Assembly (NCBI RefSeq): GCF_000002985.6
Contig: NC_003279.8
Location: forward strand, 3,410,001-3,474,000
Length of the DNA stretch: 64,000 nt
DNA from: Caenorhabditis elegans
Taxonomy: Eukaryota; Nematoda; Chromadorea; Rhabditida; Rhabditidae
Direction of reading: 5' to 3'
The translations under genes were made by a program, and so were the position numbers. Shown here in pieces: positions 39,327-52,072 of this stretch (position 1 is its first letter; the number at the start of each line of letters is the position of its first letter). The notes beneath the pieces are model-generated. The model was not told the origin of the DNA. It saw nothing but the letters and a program-made list of their open reading frames with translations, and did no database searches.

Positions 39327-42300
39327 ATGTCGAAGCGACAAAGCTCACTGATGTCTTTCTTCACCAAAACTCCGAAATCTGAGAAGCCGGAGGAAGAAGT
39401 TAAAGAAAAAAGTGTTGAGGAGCCGAAATCACTGAAAAATGATACTCCGAAGATATCAAATGGTAGATTTACGGGCAATATACCGAAAAAAAACTGTTAG
39501 AAAAAAATTATAGAATTTTTCTAAAATTATTAAATAAAATGAGTTTTTCTCGAAAATTTTGGAAAAATTTTGCAAAATAAATAAAAAGAACAATTTTTTT
39601 ATTTTTTCGTTTTCCGACAATGTTGATTGATTTTTCTTAATTATTTCTCGGTTAGGTTCAAAATTTGAAAAATGATCGGTATGGAGTTTGCTGAAACTCT
39701 AAAATTTGTCTAAAAACTGGTAAATATCGATTTTTAGGCCATTTTTAGAATTTCAGCATATTCCATTCCGACCATGTTTCAAATTTTGAAACTAACCAAG
39801 AAAGTATTGCAGAAAAACGCAGAAAATTCAAAATTCAGCTCGTTATTTTGCAAAATTGAAAAAAAATCATTTGAACAATTTTTTAAAAAGTTATATTCGG
39901 TATATGCAGATCCATTTTTAAAGGTGGTGTAGTCAAATTTTTTAAAATTGCTTTATTAGACTCGAAAATTGTCTGAAAACACCGAATTTCATAATGAAAC
40001 TTCTTGAAAACTTCTCAAAAAAAAAGTTATGACGGCTCAAAAAATGGCCTAAGATTAGTTAAAATTTGAAATTTGACCTACTTGTCAAGCGGCTAGAAAC
40101 TAACTTTTTTGAAATCACCGTAAAATTTTGAGTATAAAATGTAATTATCTTGCGTTTTCAACTTGATTTAGGTATTTTTAAGTCGATGGACGGCGAGATT
40201 TGGTTTAAAAAATTTAAAAATCTCGCCGTCCATCGACTTTAAAATACCTAAATCGAGTTGAAAACGCAAGATAATTACATTACTCAAAATTTAACGGTGA
40301 TTTCAAAAACAAATAGTTTCCAGCCGCTTGGCAAGTCGGTCAAATTTCCGATTTTAACTAATTTTAGGAAATTTTTTGAGGCGGCATAACTTTTTTTCGA
40401 GAAGTTTTCAAGAAGTTTCATTATGAAATTCGGTGTTTTCAGACAATTTTGAGTATAGTGATGCAATAAATAAAATTCGACTACACGTTGTAATTGTAAA
40501 AATCATTTAATTTAATTTCCAGATTCCGAAAAGAAGGTCTTGAAACGATCCAACTCAAAAACCGTCAGCTCACCGGTAAAAACTCCAAGAAACGCGTCAA
40601 AACGTCCAAAAGTCGTCGTTTGTTCCTCTTCTGAAGGTGAAGATGACGATGGAGATGAGGATTTTGAGATGAAAGAAGCCGAAGAACACGAATCATCGGA
40701 TGAATCGGAAGCTGATGAGAATGCGAGTGACTGTGAAGTTGTTGAATCGCCAGAGAGCACACCGCAGAGCACACCGAAACGAGGAGGAAAGAAGAAGATT
40801 TCGGTACTTAACACTGGAATTCGATTCTTAAGATTATCAGTTATAGCCCTGAAAAAGAGCGATTTTTGCGGCAAATATATAATAAAATTTGAAAAAAAAA
40901 CTAAAAATTTCAATTTTCCGGAAAATCGAAAAAAAAAATTTGAAAAAATCTAAATGTCCTTCAAAAATTATAAAAATTCCCCAAATTTTAATATATTTTC
41001 GAAAAATCGGAGAAATTTCGTTTTTCTATTTTTATCAAAAATCGAAAAAAAATAAATTTTTTATGTTGATACAAAACATGTGAAAACTTTAAAATGTCTA
41101 CTTAAAAATAGAAAAATTCCCCAAAGTTTAATATATTTTCGAAAAATCGGAAAAAAAAATTGTTTTTCGATTTTGAATTTTTTTAAAAAATTCCGAAAAA
41201 AGTTCAAATTCTGGCTTAAAGTCTAATTTTTCTGAATTTTTTTTCAAATTTCTTGCTATTATGAAGCCTACAGCCACAAGGTTTTCTGATTTTTACGCGA
41301 AAAAACACCTCGATTATTTTTTGCAAAAAAAAAGCGAAAACTCGATAATTTTCGAACAACAAAACAAAAAAACGAACAACGACAAGTGGAGAATATTCGA
41401 GATTTCTATCTGTAAAATTCAAAAATTTCTATTCTGGAATTAAAAAATCATGTTTTCTTCGACTCCACCGCTAAAAAAACACTCCGCCCCTCAACGTTAG
41501 GTCTCGTTAGGAATTGGCTGCAAAACCAGAAATTCAAACTTTTTCAATTATTTCAGTTTTCGACATAGAAAATGATTTAAAAAAAAAGGAAAAATAACAA
41601 AAAAGTTTGAATTTCCGCAGTTTTCCCGCCAATACCTAACGAGACCCAGCGTTTTGGGGCGGAGTGTTTTTGAATTGGCGTTGGAGCGCGCTTGCACCAT
41701 GATTTCAAACGGGACAACCAGAGGTGGGCGGCAAACGATTTTTTCCGGCAAACCGGCAAATTGCCGGAATTGAAATTTCTGACAAATTTCCGATTTGCCG
41801 AATTTGCCGGAAAAAACGACAATTTGCCGAAAATTTTCGGCAAATTGTGGTTTCGCACTTGTTTTTTTTGGAAATTTCAAAAAACCATTCCGCCAAATCG
41901 GCAAACCGGCAAATTGCCGGAATGGAAAATTTCCGGCAACCCGGCAATTTTCCGAATTTGTCGACAAATCAATTTACCAATTAATTTTTAAATAAAATTT
42001 TTTCAAACAATACATTACATGTAATATTACAGAAACCTCTCCTCGCTGAAAACACCCCAAAAAGCGTAAAAATGGCTGGAAAATCGAAAAAAGTGATTCC
42101 CGACGGAGAAGCCGTGTCGATGGCCGGAGTTTTGGACAAAATGGATAAAATTATGGACGGAGAGGGTGAACGCAAGCGAATCGTCGAGAAAACCACCGGA
42201 GCCAAGAACAAGGCAGTGGAGCTGGAGCCCGCTGAAAGATTTGATCATGAATCTTTTGATTTTCTGAAGCCGGATAAAATTCGTGATGGTTTCAAGCGTC

Positions 42301-45300
42301 CGATGTCTGATCCAGAATATGATCCAAAAACTCTCTGGGTTCCTCCAGATTTTCATCAAAAACAGACACCAGGTCATCGACAATGGTGGACTATGAAATC
42401 ACAGCATTTCGATACAATTCTCCTTTTTAAAGTTGGAAAATTCTATGAAACATATCATATGGATGCAGTGGAAGTTGTTCGTGCACTTAATATTGCTTTT
42501 ATGCGTGGATCATATGCTCATGCTGGCTTCCCGGAGCACGCAGCCTCAAAATTCGCTGATCAACTAATGAATCACGGCTATAAAGTGGCTCGGATCGAGC
42601 AGACTGAGACACCTCAAATGTTGGAGGAGAGAAATCAGAAAACGAAAACAAAGGAAAAAGTTGTGAGGAGAGAAGTGTGTAGGGTTACATCGAATGGAAC
42701 ACGAACTTATGGAGTTTTGGATGGTGTTGATTTGGGAAGTGCTTCGTCGACGTTGGATCCGACTGCTAAGCATTTGTTGGCGATTAAGGAATTCCATGTG
42801 AGACGGAGATCGAAGATCAAAAGTTGCAAAAAAAAATTAAAATTTTTCGCCCAAAAAAAATGTATTTTGAAGGGGGAGTAGAGTTTGTGGGTATTTTAAT
42901 ATAAAATCAGAGTTTTTTTTTCGATTTTTTAACATCGATATTCGGTATCAGGAGCAGTTTTTTTTTGAAAAACCGGAAAACGAAAACTTTTAATTGTTTC
43001 GGTTGTTCGATTTTTCAGTTTTTTTCAAAAAACCTTTCAAAAACCCAAAAAATTGGGGGAAAAAACCTCCAAAAAAAACCAAAAAAGGACATCCCCCGTC
43101 AGGGCTGTCGTTTTTTGGCGTTTTTGGCAAAAATTGATTTTTTGGTTTTTTTTTGAGCCAAAGAAAAAATTGTTCTTCAGAAATTTTATGTTTTAGTTGG
43201 TAAAAAATTGAATTTTTTTTTGGTTTTTTTTTTTTGAGAAATTTTTGATCCAAATTTTGATCCAAATTTAAAGGTGGAGTAGAGTTTGTGGGTATTTTGC
43301 TTAAATAGACTAAAACTGGTCCAAAACCACCGAATTTCATAATGAGACTTCACAAAAAATTTTCAAACAACTTTTATGGCGGGTCAAAATTTCGAAAAAA
43401 AAAAGAGTCAAATTTTGCTAAAATCTGAAATTTCGCTGGCTTTTCTTTGTCACAGCCGCTGGACTTTAGTTTTTTCTGAAATTATCATCCTTTAATCCTT
43501 ATTTTGGTAATTTATCTCGCGGAAATTCGTTGATTGAGACAGATTTTAGTCCGATAGGCATCCAATTTTGATCATTTTTGGATGCCTATCGACCTAAAAG
43601 ATGTCTCAATCAACGAATTTCCGCAAGATAATCTACCAAAATAAGTATTAAAGGGAGATAATTTCAGAAAAATTAAAATCCAGCAGCTGTGACAAAGAAA
43701 AGTGTGCGAAGTTTCAGATTTGAGCAAAAGTTGGTTTTTTTTTCGAAATTTTGACCGGCCATAAAAATTTTTGGAAATTTTTTGTGAAGTCTCATTATGA
43801 AATTTGGTAGTTTTGAACCAGTTTCAGTATATTTAAGCAAAATACCCATAAACTCTACTCCCCCTTTAAATTTGGATTAAAAAACAAAAAAAAATAATTT
43901 CTCCAAAAAAACCAAAAAAAATTCAATTTTTTACCAACTAAAACATAAAATTTCTGAAAAACAATTTTTTAATCTTTTTTTTTGGCTCAAAAAAACCAAA
44001 AATAGCCATTTTTGCCAAAAACGCCAAAAAAAACGACAGCTCTGACGGGGGATGTCCTTTTTTGGTTTTTTGGGGTTTTTTCCCCAATTTTTTGATTTTT
44101 TAGAAGGTTTTTTGAGAAACCCCGTAAAATCGAACAACCGAAGCAATTAAAAGTTTTCGTTTTTCCGGTCTTTCAAAAAAAAAAAACTGCTCGTGATACC
44201 GAATATCGATGTGAAAAAATCGAAAAAAATACCCTGATTTTATATTAATTTTTTTTAATCCGAAAATCCTAGTTTTAAATTCAAAAACGACAAATTTTGC
44301 CGCCAGAGACGCCATGCCGCAGGTGTGGATTTACGAGATTTATATTTTTCAGCCATTTTTAATTGATTTTCACAACGATTTTCCCGATTTTTCTCGTTTT
44401 TTTGTTGTTTTACATTGAAATTCTAGTGATTTCCCTTAATTTATGACTTTTTATTAATGAAAACAAACTAGATTACAGAAAATATAATATTTCATGTAAT
44501 TTTGGTGGTTTTCATTAAAAAAAAGTCATAAACTACGGGAAATCGCTAAAATTTCATTGTAAAACAACGAAAAATCGGGAAAATTGGTATGAAAATGTAT
44601 TAAAAATAGATGAAAAATATTATTCATCTCGTAAATCTACACCTGCGGCACGGTTATCATGCAAAATTTGTCGTTTGAAATAACCGCTAGGATTTTCGGA
44701 TTTGAAAAGAAATTAATATAAAATCAGGGAATTTTTTTGAATTTCTCACATGGTATTCGGTATCAGGAGCATAAAAAGGTATATATAATTTTTAATTTGA
44801 GCCAAAAAACCAAAAAAAAAACAATTTTTTTTCATCACACCACCATAACATAACATTTTTGAAAAAACACTTTTTTGTATTTTTTTTGGTCCAAAAAAAC
44901 CAATAAAGCCCTTGTGGGAACCGTTAGTCCAACCTCTAAGAAGCAAATGTCCAAACTTATTTTGAAAGTTAAAAATTGATTAATTATATTTTTTTCCAGA
45001 ACCCAGAAACAGGAAAATCCTCCTACGGAGTGTGCATGATTGACACAACGACTGCACACATTCGTATCGGACAATTTGAAGATGATGACTATCGTTCACA
45101 ACTGCGTACACTTCTCGCGAATGTGATTGTTGTTCAGGCGATCGTTGAGCGTGGATCCATCTCTTCAACCACTAAATCAATTATTAATGGAATTCTTTTC
45201 TCGGTTCCCGTTGAGCATTTACTCCCGAAAAAGCAATTTATGACAGCCGAAGATGTTGTGAGAATTGTTTCAAATGAAGATTATTATGGATCTGATGCTT

Positions 45301-48300
45301 CTGAATGGCCGGAAGTTCTGAAGGGAATGCTGGAGGATTCCAGTATTCTTCCAAAACCTTCAACCGACTGGCAACTGGCTCTTTCAGCATTTGGAGCAAT
45401 TTTCTGGTATCTTCGTGACAGCCTAATCGATGTGGATATGTTATCAATGAGGAATGTGACTATTTATAATTCGAATTCTATGGAAAATGATCAGAAAAAG
45501 GAAAAGATTGACTGGAACGGAAAGAATCTGATTCTCGACGGAACTGCACTGGAAAATCTGAATATTGTACCAAATGGCAGAGATTCTCATCTCACTTCCC
45601 TCTACTATGTCATTAACAAATGCTCCACACCATTTGGCCGTCGACTTCTCCGTTCGTGGCTTCTTCAACCGACTTGTGATCCGAAAAAGCTCGAGCAACG
45701 ACAGAAAGCCATTAAGTGGCTCGTTTCACCGGATGCCTCGTCATTTATGACGACTGCGACGGCTACGTTGAAAAAGATTCCAGATTTGGATAGACTTTTG
45801 CAAAAGTTCGTGCTTTTTCACCGAAAAACGAATTTTTTAAAAAATTTGATCCAATCGATTTTTTCATCATACCAGCAAAAACATAATGTTTTTGAAAAAC
45901 AATTTTTTTTTGTTTTTTTTTTTTTTTTTTGGTCCGAAAAATCAGAAAAAAACCAAAAAACCACCACAGCCCTTGTGCTGATTACTGTAGAAAATCCCTG
46001 AAATTTTCAAAAAAAAGTGCACAGGAAAGAGGCGGAGCGTAATTTTGCAACTCAGGGGCGCGGTTTTTCTATTTTTGTTGATTTTTCCATTTTTTCGAAT
46101 AAAAATGTTAAAAAATGAAATATCCTCAAAAGAACTAAATTTGAAAAAAAATTCTTTCTAAAAAGGCTAATAAAACAAGTGAAATCGAAACTTTATTGAG
46201 AAAATTAACAAAAAATGAGGAAAAACCGTGCCGCAGAGTTGCAAAATTACGCCACGCCTATTTTTCTGTGCGACACTGTTTTTTGCTAAATTTATGGATA
46301 ATTTTTTTATCGAAAAATTAAAAAATTTTCACGGATATAAATGTTTTCAAAATAAAAATAAGAGTGGTAAACGCGCTATATTGAATTAATTTGGACACCT
46401 GTGTACTTCACGTGGAAAAAAAGAAGCAAATTTTCGATTTTTCGCTATTTTTTCCAGAAAATTTGATGATTTCGAGACAAAATCCCGCAAAAAATCCAAA
46501 AAGAAGGAAAAACCTGTGCCGCAGGATTGCAAAATTAAGCCCCGCCTCATTTTCTGTGCGACTCTGTTTTTTGGAAAATTCACGGACCGTTTTTTATCGA
46601 AAGACCGGAAAACCAAAAAAAAACAGTTTTAATGAAGCAAATTCAAATTTTGAAAGACCCCACAAAAAGGGGATCTGCGAAAAAGGGATCTGGCACTGTG
46701 CCAAAAAATACAATTTTTCTCGAAAAAAGAAATACAACGATGCTCCGATATTACGCATCGCGCTTTCTTTAGCGTGCTTTTCAGAAAAAATTGAAAAATC
46801 AACGTGCGTTGCATGAGATCTACGTTGATCTACAAAAAATGCGGGAAAAAATATTTGATTTCGCATGGTTAAGAACTTGCTGACGTCACATTTTTTGGGT
46901 GAAAAGTTCCCGCATTTTTGGTAGATCAAACCAAAATGGGACAACCTGGCACCACGTGAGATCCCCTATTCGTGGGACCTCCAAATTTTAATTTTTTTTT
47001 TTTCAACTTTCACTTTTTTCTGGAAAATTTGATGATTTCAAGACAAAATCGTCCAAAAAAAAAAGAAATATTCACAAAAATCCAATAAATACTCGTTTTC
47101 TTCCAGAATCCACACAATTGGCCTCAAATACCGTTCCGAAAAGCATCCGGACAGTCGTGCAATCTTCTTCGATACAATCAAAACAAATCAGAAAAAAATC
47201 GCCGAACTTTTGGCCGCAATTGATGGATTCAAACTGTGTAATAAACTGAGAAAAGAGTATATAAAAGTACAAAAAGAGGGTGAAGGATGTGAATTACTTG
47301 ATGAATTACTTGGAAATGAGCAAGAAATGGAAGAAGTCGATGAGAATATCTACTTTTTCGAGAAAATGTTCGATCGAAGCACGGCTATGAAAGATGGGAA
47401 AATTGTGCCGAATGCGGGATGTGATGAGGAATATGATGAAGCTTTGAATCGAGTGAAGGAAGCATTGAATGAATTGAATGATTATAAGGATTCTGTTGCC
47501 AAGAAATATAGTTGCTCGGTAATCTTTCAGACCTTTGAGAATTTCGGTGAAAATTGCAGAGTTTTTCAACAAAAAAACCGTTTAGATCCTATTTTCATAC
47601 AAAAAATAAGCAGAAAATCGGAAAACGAAAAAATTTCAATTTTCCGAAAAATTCAGAAAATTAACCATAAAATATTTTTTTTAAACCTAATTCTGTTTAT
47701 ATTTTTGAGAAAATACATTAAAAAATGTATTCTAAAAGGAAGAAAAAAAAACCGAAAAATATTCTTTTTTTTTGTTTCTTCGAAAAAATCCGAAAAACCG
47801 ACCCCCTTGATCGAAACGGCAATTTTTTAAAAATAATTTTGAGTGTAATTTTTTGTGAAAAAAGTGTAAAATTTAAAAAAAACGCAGGTTACGAAAATTG
47901 TTTTTGAACCAATCAGCGGAAATGGGCGGAGCTAATCGCTAATTGGTCTGTTGCAAAAAATATTTTTTCTACCAAAAAACAAAACTTTTTTTTCAAATTG
48001 GGACCAACAACAAAAATCAAATTTCTCTTTGCAAAGCAAAAATTTTTTTTCATCATACCAGCTAATTTTTCGAAAAAACATTTTTGTTTTTGTTTTTTTT
48101 GTCCGAAAAAACCCAAAAATCGATTTCTGTCAAAAATTAAAAAAAAAACAAAAAAAACTACAGCGCTAACAGAGAATTTTTCGATTTTTTGATTTTTCGA
48201 TGTTTTTCAGTGAAAATCGAAAAAACGAAAAATCAAAAAAATTGAAAATAGAAAAACAAAATTTTAGATTTTTCGATTCTCTGGAAAAACGAAAAATCGA

Positions 48301-51300
48301 AAAAAAAATGTTCAGAAAATTAACCATTAAAATATTATTTTTTAAATCTAATTTTGTTCATATTGATGAGAAAAAACATGAAAAATTTCTTCTAAAAATG
48401 GCCAAAAATGGAATTTTTTTTCGAAAAATCGGAAAATCGAAAAACTAAAAATTTTCGATTCTTCGATTTTTCAAAAATCGAAAAACGAACTCCCTTGTTT
48501 CAAATCAATTTTTCAGATCAAATTCGTGGATTCAGGAAAAGTAAAGTACCTACTGGAAATGCCTGAAAACACGAAAGTCTCATCGTCATTCGAGCTGAAA
48601 TCTCGTCGAAAGGGCTTCATCCGATACTCTACACCGGATTCTGAGCAACTGGTCGCCGCTCTTGATGCAGTTGAAAAGGAAAAATCAAAATTGGGTGATG
48701 ATGCGACTCGTCGTGTATTCGAACAATTTGGACACAAAAATCCAATTTGGTTGGAGACTGTGAAGCTTGTCTCGAGCTTTGATGTGCTCACCTCATTGGC
48801 TTTGTTCGCAAAATCTTCTCCATTCGAGATGTGTATGCCGGAATTCGATTTCAACGCCACGGATCCTTATCTGATCGTTGACAAGGGTGTACATCCATGT
48901 TTGGCGTTACAATCAAGAAATGAAGTTACCCAGACAACATCGTTCATTGCGAATAGTACCACAATGGGAGCATCTGAAGCTGCTGTGATGCTTCTGACTG
49001 GTCCGAATATGGGTGGAAAATCTACGTTGATGAGGCAAACCGCTGTTCTGGCGATTCTCGCTCATATTGTATGTGGAGAAAAATAACTGAAAAAAAAAAA
49101 CAAAAAAAAACCGTGCCGCATGGTTGCGAAATTACGCTCCGCCTCTATTTATGTGCGGTGCTGCTTTTTATTGCAAAAATACGGAGTGGGCGGCAAACGA
49201 TTTTTCCGGCAAATCGACAAATCGCCGGAATTGAAATTTCCGGCAAATCGACAGACCGGCAAATTGCCGAATTTGCCTGAAAAACGGCAAAAATGTTCAG
49301 CAAATTATGGATTTGCACTTTTTTTTTTTTGGAAATTTCGGAATATCAATTTTAAACGAAAAAAATTTCAAAAAGGCACAGTTTTAAGTATTTCCGTCTT
49401 ATAAAAAATCCCTCTAAAAACTTCTGTTTTTTTTTTTCAAATTCCGGCAAATCGGAAATCTGCCGGAAGTCAAAAATTCCGGCAAATCGGAAATCTGCCG
49501 GAAGTCAAAAATTCCGGCAAATCGGCAATCTGCCGGAAATCAAAAATTCCGGAAAATCGGAAATCTGCCGGAAGTCAAAAATTCCGGCAAATCGGAAATC
49601 TGCCGGAAGTCAAAAACTCCGGCAAATCGGCAATTTGCCGATAAAAAATGCCGAACGGCAATTGCCCCTGGATTGATCGTTTAGTAGTTTTCGCAGAACT
49701 GGGAAAGCAAAAATTTTCGATAAAATTTGAAAAAAACGAGGCCGATGAGAAATATTCAAAATTTTGTAGATGCAAGCGCGCTCCATGGCCAAATGAGAAC
49801 GCCCCGCCCCTAAACGTTGGGTCTCGTCGGGAATTGGTTTTCAATTATTTTTTGCATGACAAAAAGTTTGAAAAAACATATCGAAAACGACGAAACATAT
49901 AACAAAAATGACACCAAATACCTAACGAGACCGCAGTTGGGGGGCGGAGCGTTTTATTTTGCCGTGGAGCGCAATTGCACATCTCGATTTCGATCGAAAT
50001 TCACATTTTTCTGCGATTTTTGCAAAAATAATTGACAAATTTGAAAAACGAAACAACGAAAATTAACGATTTTCCGAACGAAAAATAGAACATGCGCCTT
50101 TAATACCGGACTACTGTACTTTTTGAATAATAAAAACACTGGGTTCTGGCCTTCCTCCTTGAATTTTTCACGCTCCATTGACAATCGCCTGCCGGACAAC
50201 TCGTGGGAAAGTGTCGTGTACTCCACACGGACAAATAAATTTAGTTTTACAACTAAAATCGAGCCGCGACGCGACACGCAACGCGCCGTAAATCTACCCC
50301 AGATATCGCCGAGCCAAAATGGCCTAGTTCGGCAAACTCTTCCATTTCAATTTATGAGGGAAGCCAGAAATCCGTGAAAAATGAGACTATAATATAAAAA
50401 AAAGATAAAGGTTTTATAATTATGGGTCTTGGTGCGAAAATATTCACAGAAAAAAACAATTTAATTATAAATTGGAATAATTCTGTGTTTCCAGGGTTCA
50501 ATGGTTCCTGCCTTCTCGATGCGGCTCACTCCAATCGATCGAATTTTCACTCGTATTGGAGCCAACGATAGGATTATGTGCGGAGAATCAACATTCTTCA
50601 TTGAGCTAAAAGAAACTGATATTATGCTCAAAAATGCGACAAAGCATTCTCTCTTGCTCGTCGACGAGCTCGGTCGTGGCACAAGTACATTCGATGGAAC
50701 TGCCATTGCTTCTGCTGTTTTACAAAAGATTTCTGATGATTTGGCGTGTCGAACATTCTTTTCTACACATTATCACTCGATTTGTGACTCATTTACTAAT
50801 CATCCGAATGTCAGATTGGCCCATATGGTGCGTATATTATACAAACGTGAAAATTTGAGATTTTTCCGGGTCCCGCCACGCCCGAATTTTATCAATTACA
50901 AAATTACGTGCACCTGGAGTAGCGCGAATGGAGATTTTGTTTTAAAAAAATCCAAAAAAAGCCTTAAATTCAGAAGTACCACAAAAGAAATACGACAAAA
51001 ATCGCGTTTTTCAATTTTGGCTAAATTCCTTCCAAAAGGAGAACTGCGACCAATCAGCGAATTTACAAGTGGGCGGAGCGAGTCGTTGATTGGTCGCAGT
51101 TCTCAATTTGGAGGGAATTTAGCCGAAACTGAAAAACGATTTCAAAAGTTGGATCTTTCATTTTTTTTGCGATTTTTATTCGTGTGTTCTTTTGTGGGAT
51201 TTTTTAAAGCAAAATCCCCATTCACGCTAGTCCGCCTTTAAAGGAGTACTGTAGTTTCCAATTCCTTTAAATTTTCATTAAAGGCGCACGAATTTACTAT

Positions 51301-52072
51301 AATTGGGTCTCGGCGCGCGTTTATGGTAGTTTGTTTAAAAACAATTTTTACACTTAAATTACTTCATTTTTAGAGGAGCGGATTTTGTGGTTTTTCTTTT
51401 TTTTTTCTGTTAAAAATAGATTTAAATCAGTTTTTTTTATTAAAAATGTGTGTTTTTATATTTTTTTTGCCTGAAAATGAATAGAAAACTGATTTTTACC
51501 TGAAAAATGAAAATAAAACTACAAAAATCGCTAAAAACAAAGCAATTTCATTGACAAATAAAGTTGTTTTGCGCGCCGAGACCCTTCCGAATATACCCGT
51601 GCGCCTTTAAGAAGGCACGCCTGAATCTAGTGAGAATTGGAAACTACAGTACGCCTTTAAAGGCGCACAAACTACTTCGCTTTAAAAAAAATCGATCGTG
51701 TCGAGACCCGGAAACTTATTTTTCGGTGCAAAAATCACAAAATTTCACATTATTAATAAGCTTTATATGCTAATTAATTGATTTTTTCTCTTTCAGAAAT
51801 GTGTCGTGGATAAGGAGAACAATGAGGATCCAACAATGGAAGATGTCACTTTCTTATACGAACTCGAATCTGGAATTTGCCCAAAATCCTACGGTTTCTA
51901 TGCAGCAAAACTGGCTGGAATTGACCATCAAGTCGTTCGAAATGCCTATTTGGAAAGCAATAAATTCGCATCAAATCTCATCATTGATCCCAAAATCCGA
52001 CATCTTGTTGAATGTGCTCGTGACGATAATTTTGATGTTGGAGAGTTGAAGCGAATGATTGAAGCCATCTAA
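39327..52072 (+). CDS. msh-6: DNA mismatch repair protein MSH6, 1186 residues, complete
   Basis: MutS homologue that with MSH-2 forms MutSalpha and recognises mispairs and small loops. Exons are 39327-39462, 40523-40803, 42033-42797, 45000-45805, 47107-47518, 48517-49068, 50495-50827 and 51797-52072. A PCNA-interacting motif QSSLMSFF is at residues 5-12. An acidic/Ser linker follows, then the mismatch-binding domain with the Phe-X-Glu wedge in VGKFYET (Phe276, Glu278). Then come connector, lever and clamp, the Walker A motif GPNMGGKST (962-970) and Walker [11 protein letters not shown] (Asp1041, Glu1042). STFDG and FFSTHYH follow, as in all MutS ATPases. No key residue is missing. Introns 1-7 are 1-2.2 kb and almost entirely repeats. 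The length agrees with my memory of the worm protein. Confidence 0.98.
39918..40490. repeat. Palindromic repeat (family A), msh-6 intron 1
   Basis: GGTGTAGTCAAATTTT and AAATTCGACTACAC are the ends. GTTATGACGGCTCAAAAAATGG pairs with a diverged inverse, and TTAGGTATTTTTAAGTCGATGGACGGCGAGATTT pairs with AAATCTCGCCGTCCATCGACTTTAAAATACCTAAATC. It is the same family as 783-1357. Confidence 0.9.
41472..41700. repeat. Palindrome (family F), msh-6 intron 2
   Basis: CACTCCGCCCCTCAACGTTAGGTCTCGTTAGG on the left is inverted as CCTAACGAGACCCAGCGTTTTGGGGCGGAGTG on the right. The outer right edge carries GTTGGAGCGCGCTTGCACC. Confidence 0.85.
41742..41960. repeat. CGGCAAAT repeat block, msh-6 intron 2
   Basis: TTTTCCGGCAAACCGGCAAATTGCCGGAATTGAAA units in both orientations around a centre near 41850. 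It adjoins the family F palindrome, as also happens at 49190-49985. Confidence 0.8.
42870..44772. repeat. Nested composite fold-back element in msh-6 intron 3
   Basis: Outer arms 42880-43190 and 43940-44250 pair through GGACATCCCCCGTCAGGGCTGTCG / CGACAGCTCTGACGGGGGATGTCC and ATATTCGGTATC / GATACCGAATAT. Nested at the centre is a family B palindrome (43273-43866) with GGAGTAGAGTTTGTGGGTATTTTGC / GCAAAATACCCATAAACTCTACTCC. A family C palindrome (44311-44655) follows, with GCCGCAGGTGTGGATTTACGAG / CTCGTAAATCTACACCTGCGGC, then another ATTCGGTATCAGG. Confidence 0.88.
45840..46580. repeat. Mixed repeat block, msh-6 intron 4
   Basis: ATCATACCAGCAAAAACATAATGTTTTTG with long T runs and GGTCCGAAAAA (also at 44815 and 48040) is followed by AACCGTGCCGCAGAGTTGCAAAATTACGCC.CGCC copies at 46225 and 46515. 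An inverted partner at 46020 reads GGCGGAGCGTAATTTTGCAACTC. A further copy is at 49105. Confidence 0.7.
46815..46960. repeat. Palindrome (family H), msh-6 intron 4
   Basis: GTTGATCTACAAAAAATGCGGGAA is inverted as TTCCCGCATTTTTGGTAGATCAAAC, with GCTGACGTCACATTTTTTGGG inside and CACCACGTGAG at the right edge, as in the large kinase-intron palindrome. Confidence 0.8.
47570..48500. repeat. Family G-type fold-back sequence, msh-6 intron 5
   Basis: Repeated AAAATTAACCATAAAATATT, ATTTTGTTCATATTGATGAGAAAAAAC and CGATTTTTCGATTTTC runs with complementary partners (GAAAATCGAAAAA). A short GACC/CCAATCAGCG..GGGCGGAGC fragment is at 47905-47945. Confidence 0.6.
49190..49655. repeat. CGGCAAAT / CGGAAATCTGCCGG repeat, msh-6 intron 6
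   Basis: 49190-49290 has the usual CCGGCAAATCGACA units. 49440-49640 is a clean tandem of about six 35-bp units, ATTCCGGCAAATCGGAAATCTGCCGGAAGTCAAAA. Confidence 0.88.
49765..49985. repeat. Palindrome (family F), msh-6 intron 6
   Basis: GATGCAAGCGCGCTCCATGGCC..GCCCCGCCCCTAAACGTTGGGTCTCGT is inverted as CCTAACGAGACCGCAGTTGGGGGGCGGAGC..GCCGTGGAGCGCAATTGCACATC. Confidence 0.88.
50140..50385. repeat. Dispersed repeat (family K), msh-6 intron 6
   Basis: Reverse complement of the cdk-2 intron copy at 4430-4670: GTCGTGTACTCCACACGGAC, GCCGCGACGCGACACGC and GTTCGGCAAACTCTTCCATTTC. The two copies are close enough that open frames in them encode matching peptides. Confidence 0.8.
51005..51150. repeat. 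CCAATCAGCG palindrome, msh-6 intron 7
   Basis: TTTTGGCTAAATTCCTTCC..GAGAACTGCGACCAATCAGCG is inverted as CGTTGATTGGTCGCAGTTCTC..GGAGGGAATTTAGCCGAAA. It is a relative of 32340-32530. Confidence 0.85.
51225..51665. repeat. Palindrome with GCGCCTTTAAAG arms, msh-6 intron 7
   Basis: CGCCTTTAAAGGAGTACTGTAGTTTCCAATTC on the left and GAATTGGAAACTACAGTACGCCTTTAAAGGCG on the right. The inner arms carry GGGTCTCGGCGCGC / GCGCGCCGAGACCC. It is followed by TCGTGTCGAGACCCGG at 51695. Confidence 0.85.

Noticed and set aside
45805..46000. Read-through of msh-6 exon 4 to codon 341 of the frame
   Set aside because: After 45805 the frame becomes Lys/Phe low-complexity sequence typical of intron, and the donor at 45806 joins 47107 in phase with conserved MutS sequence.
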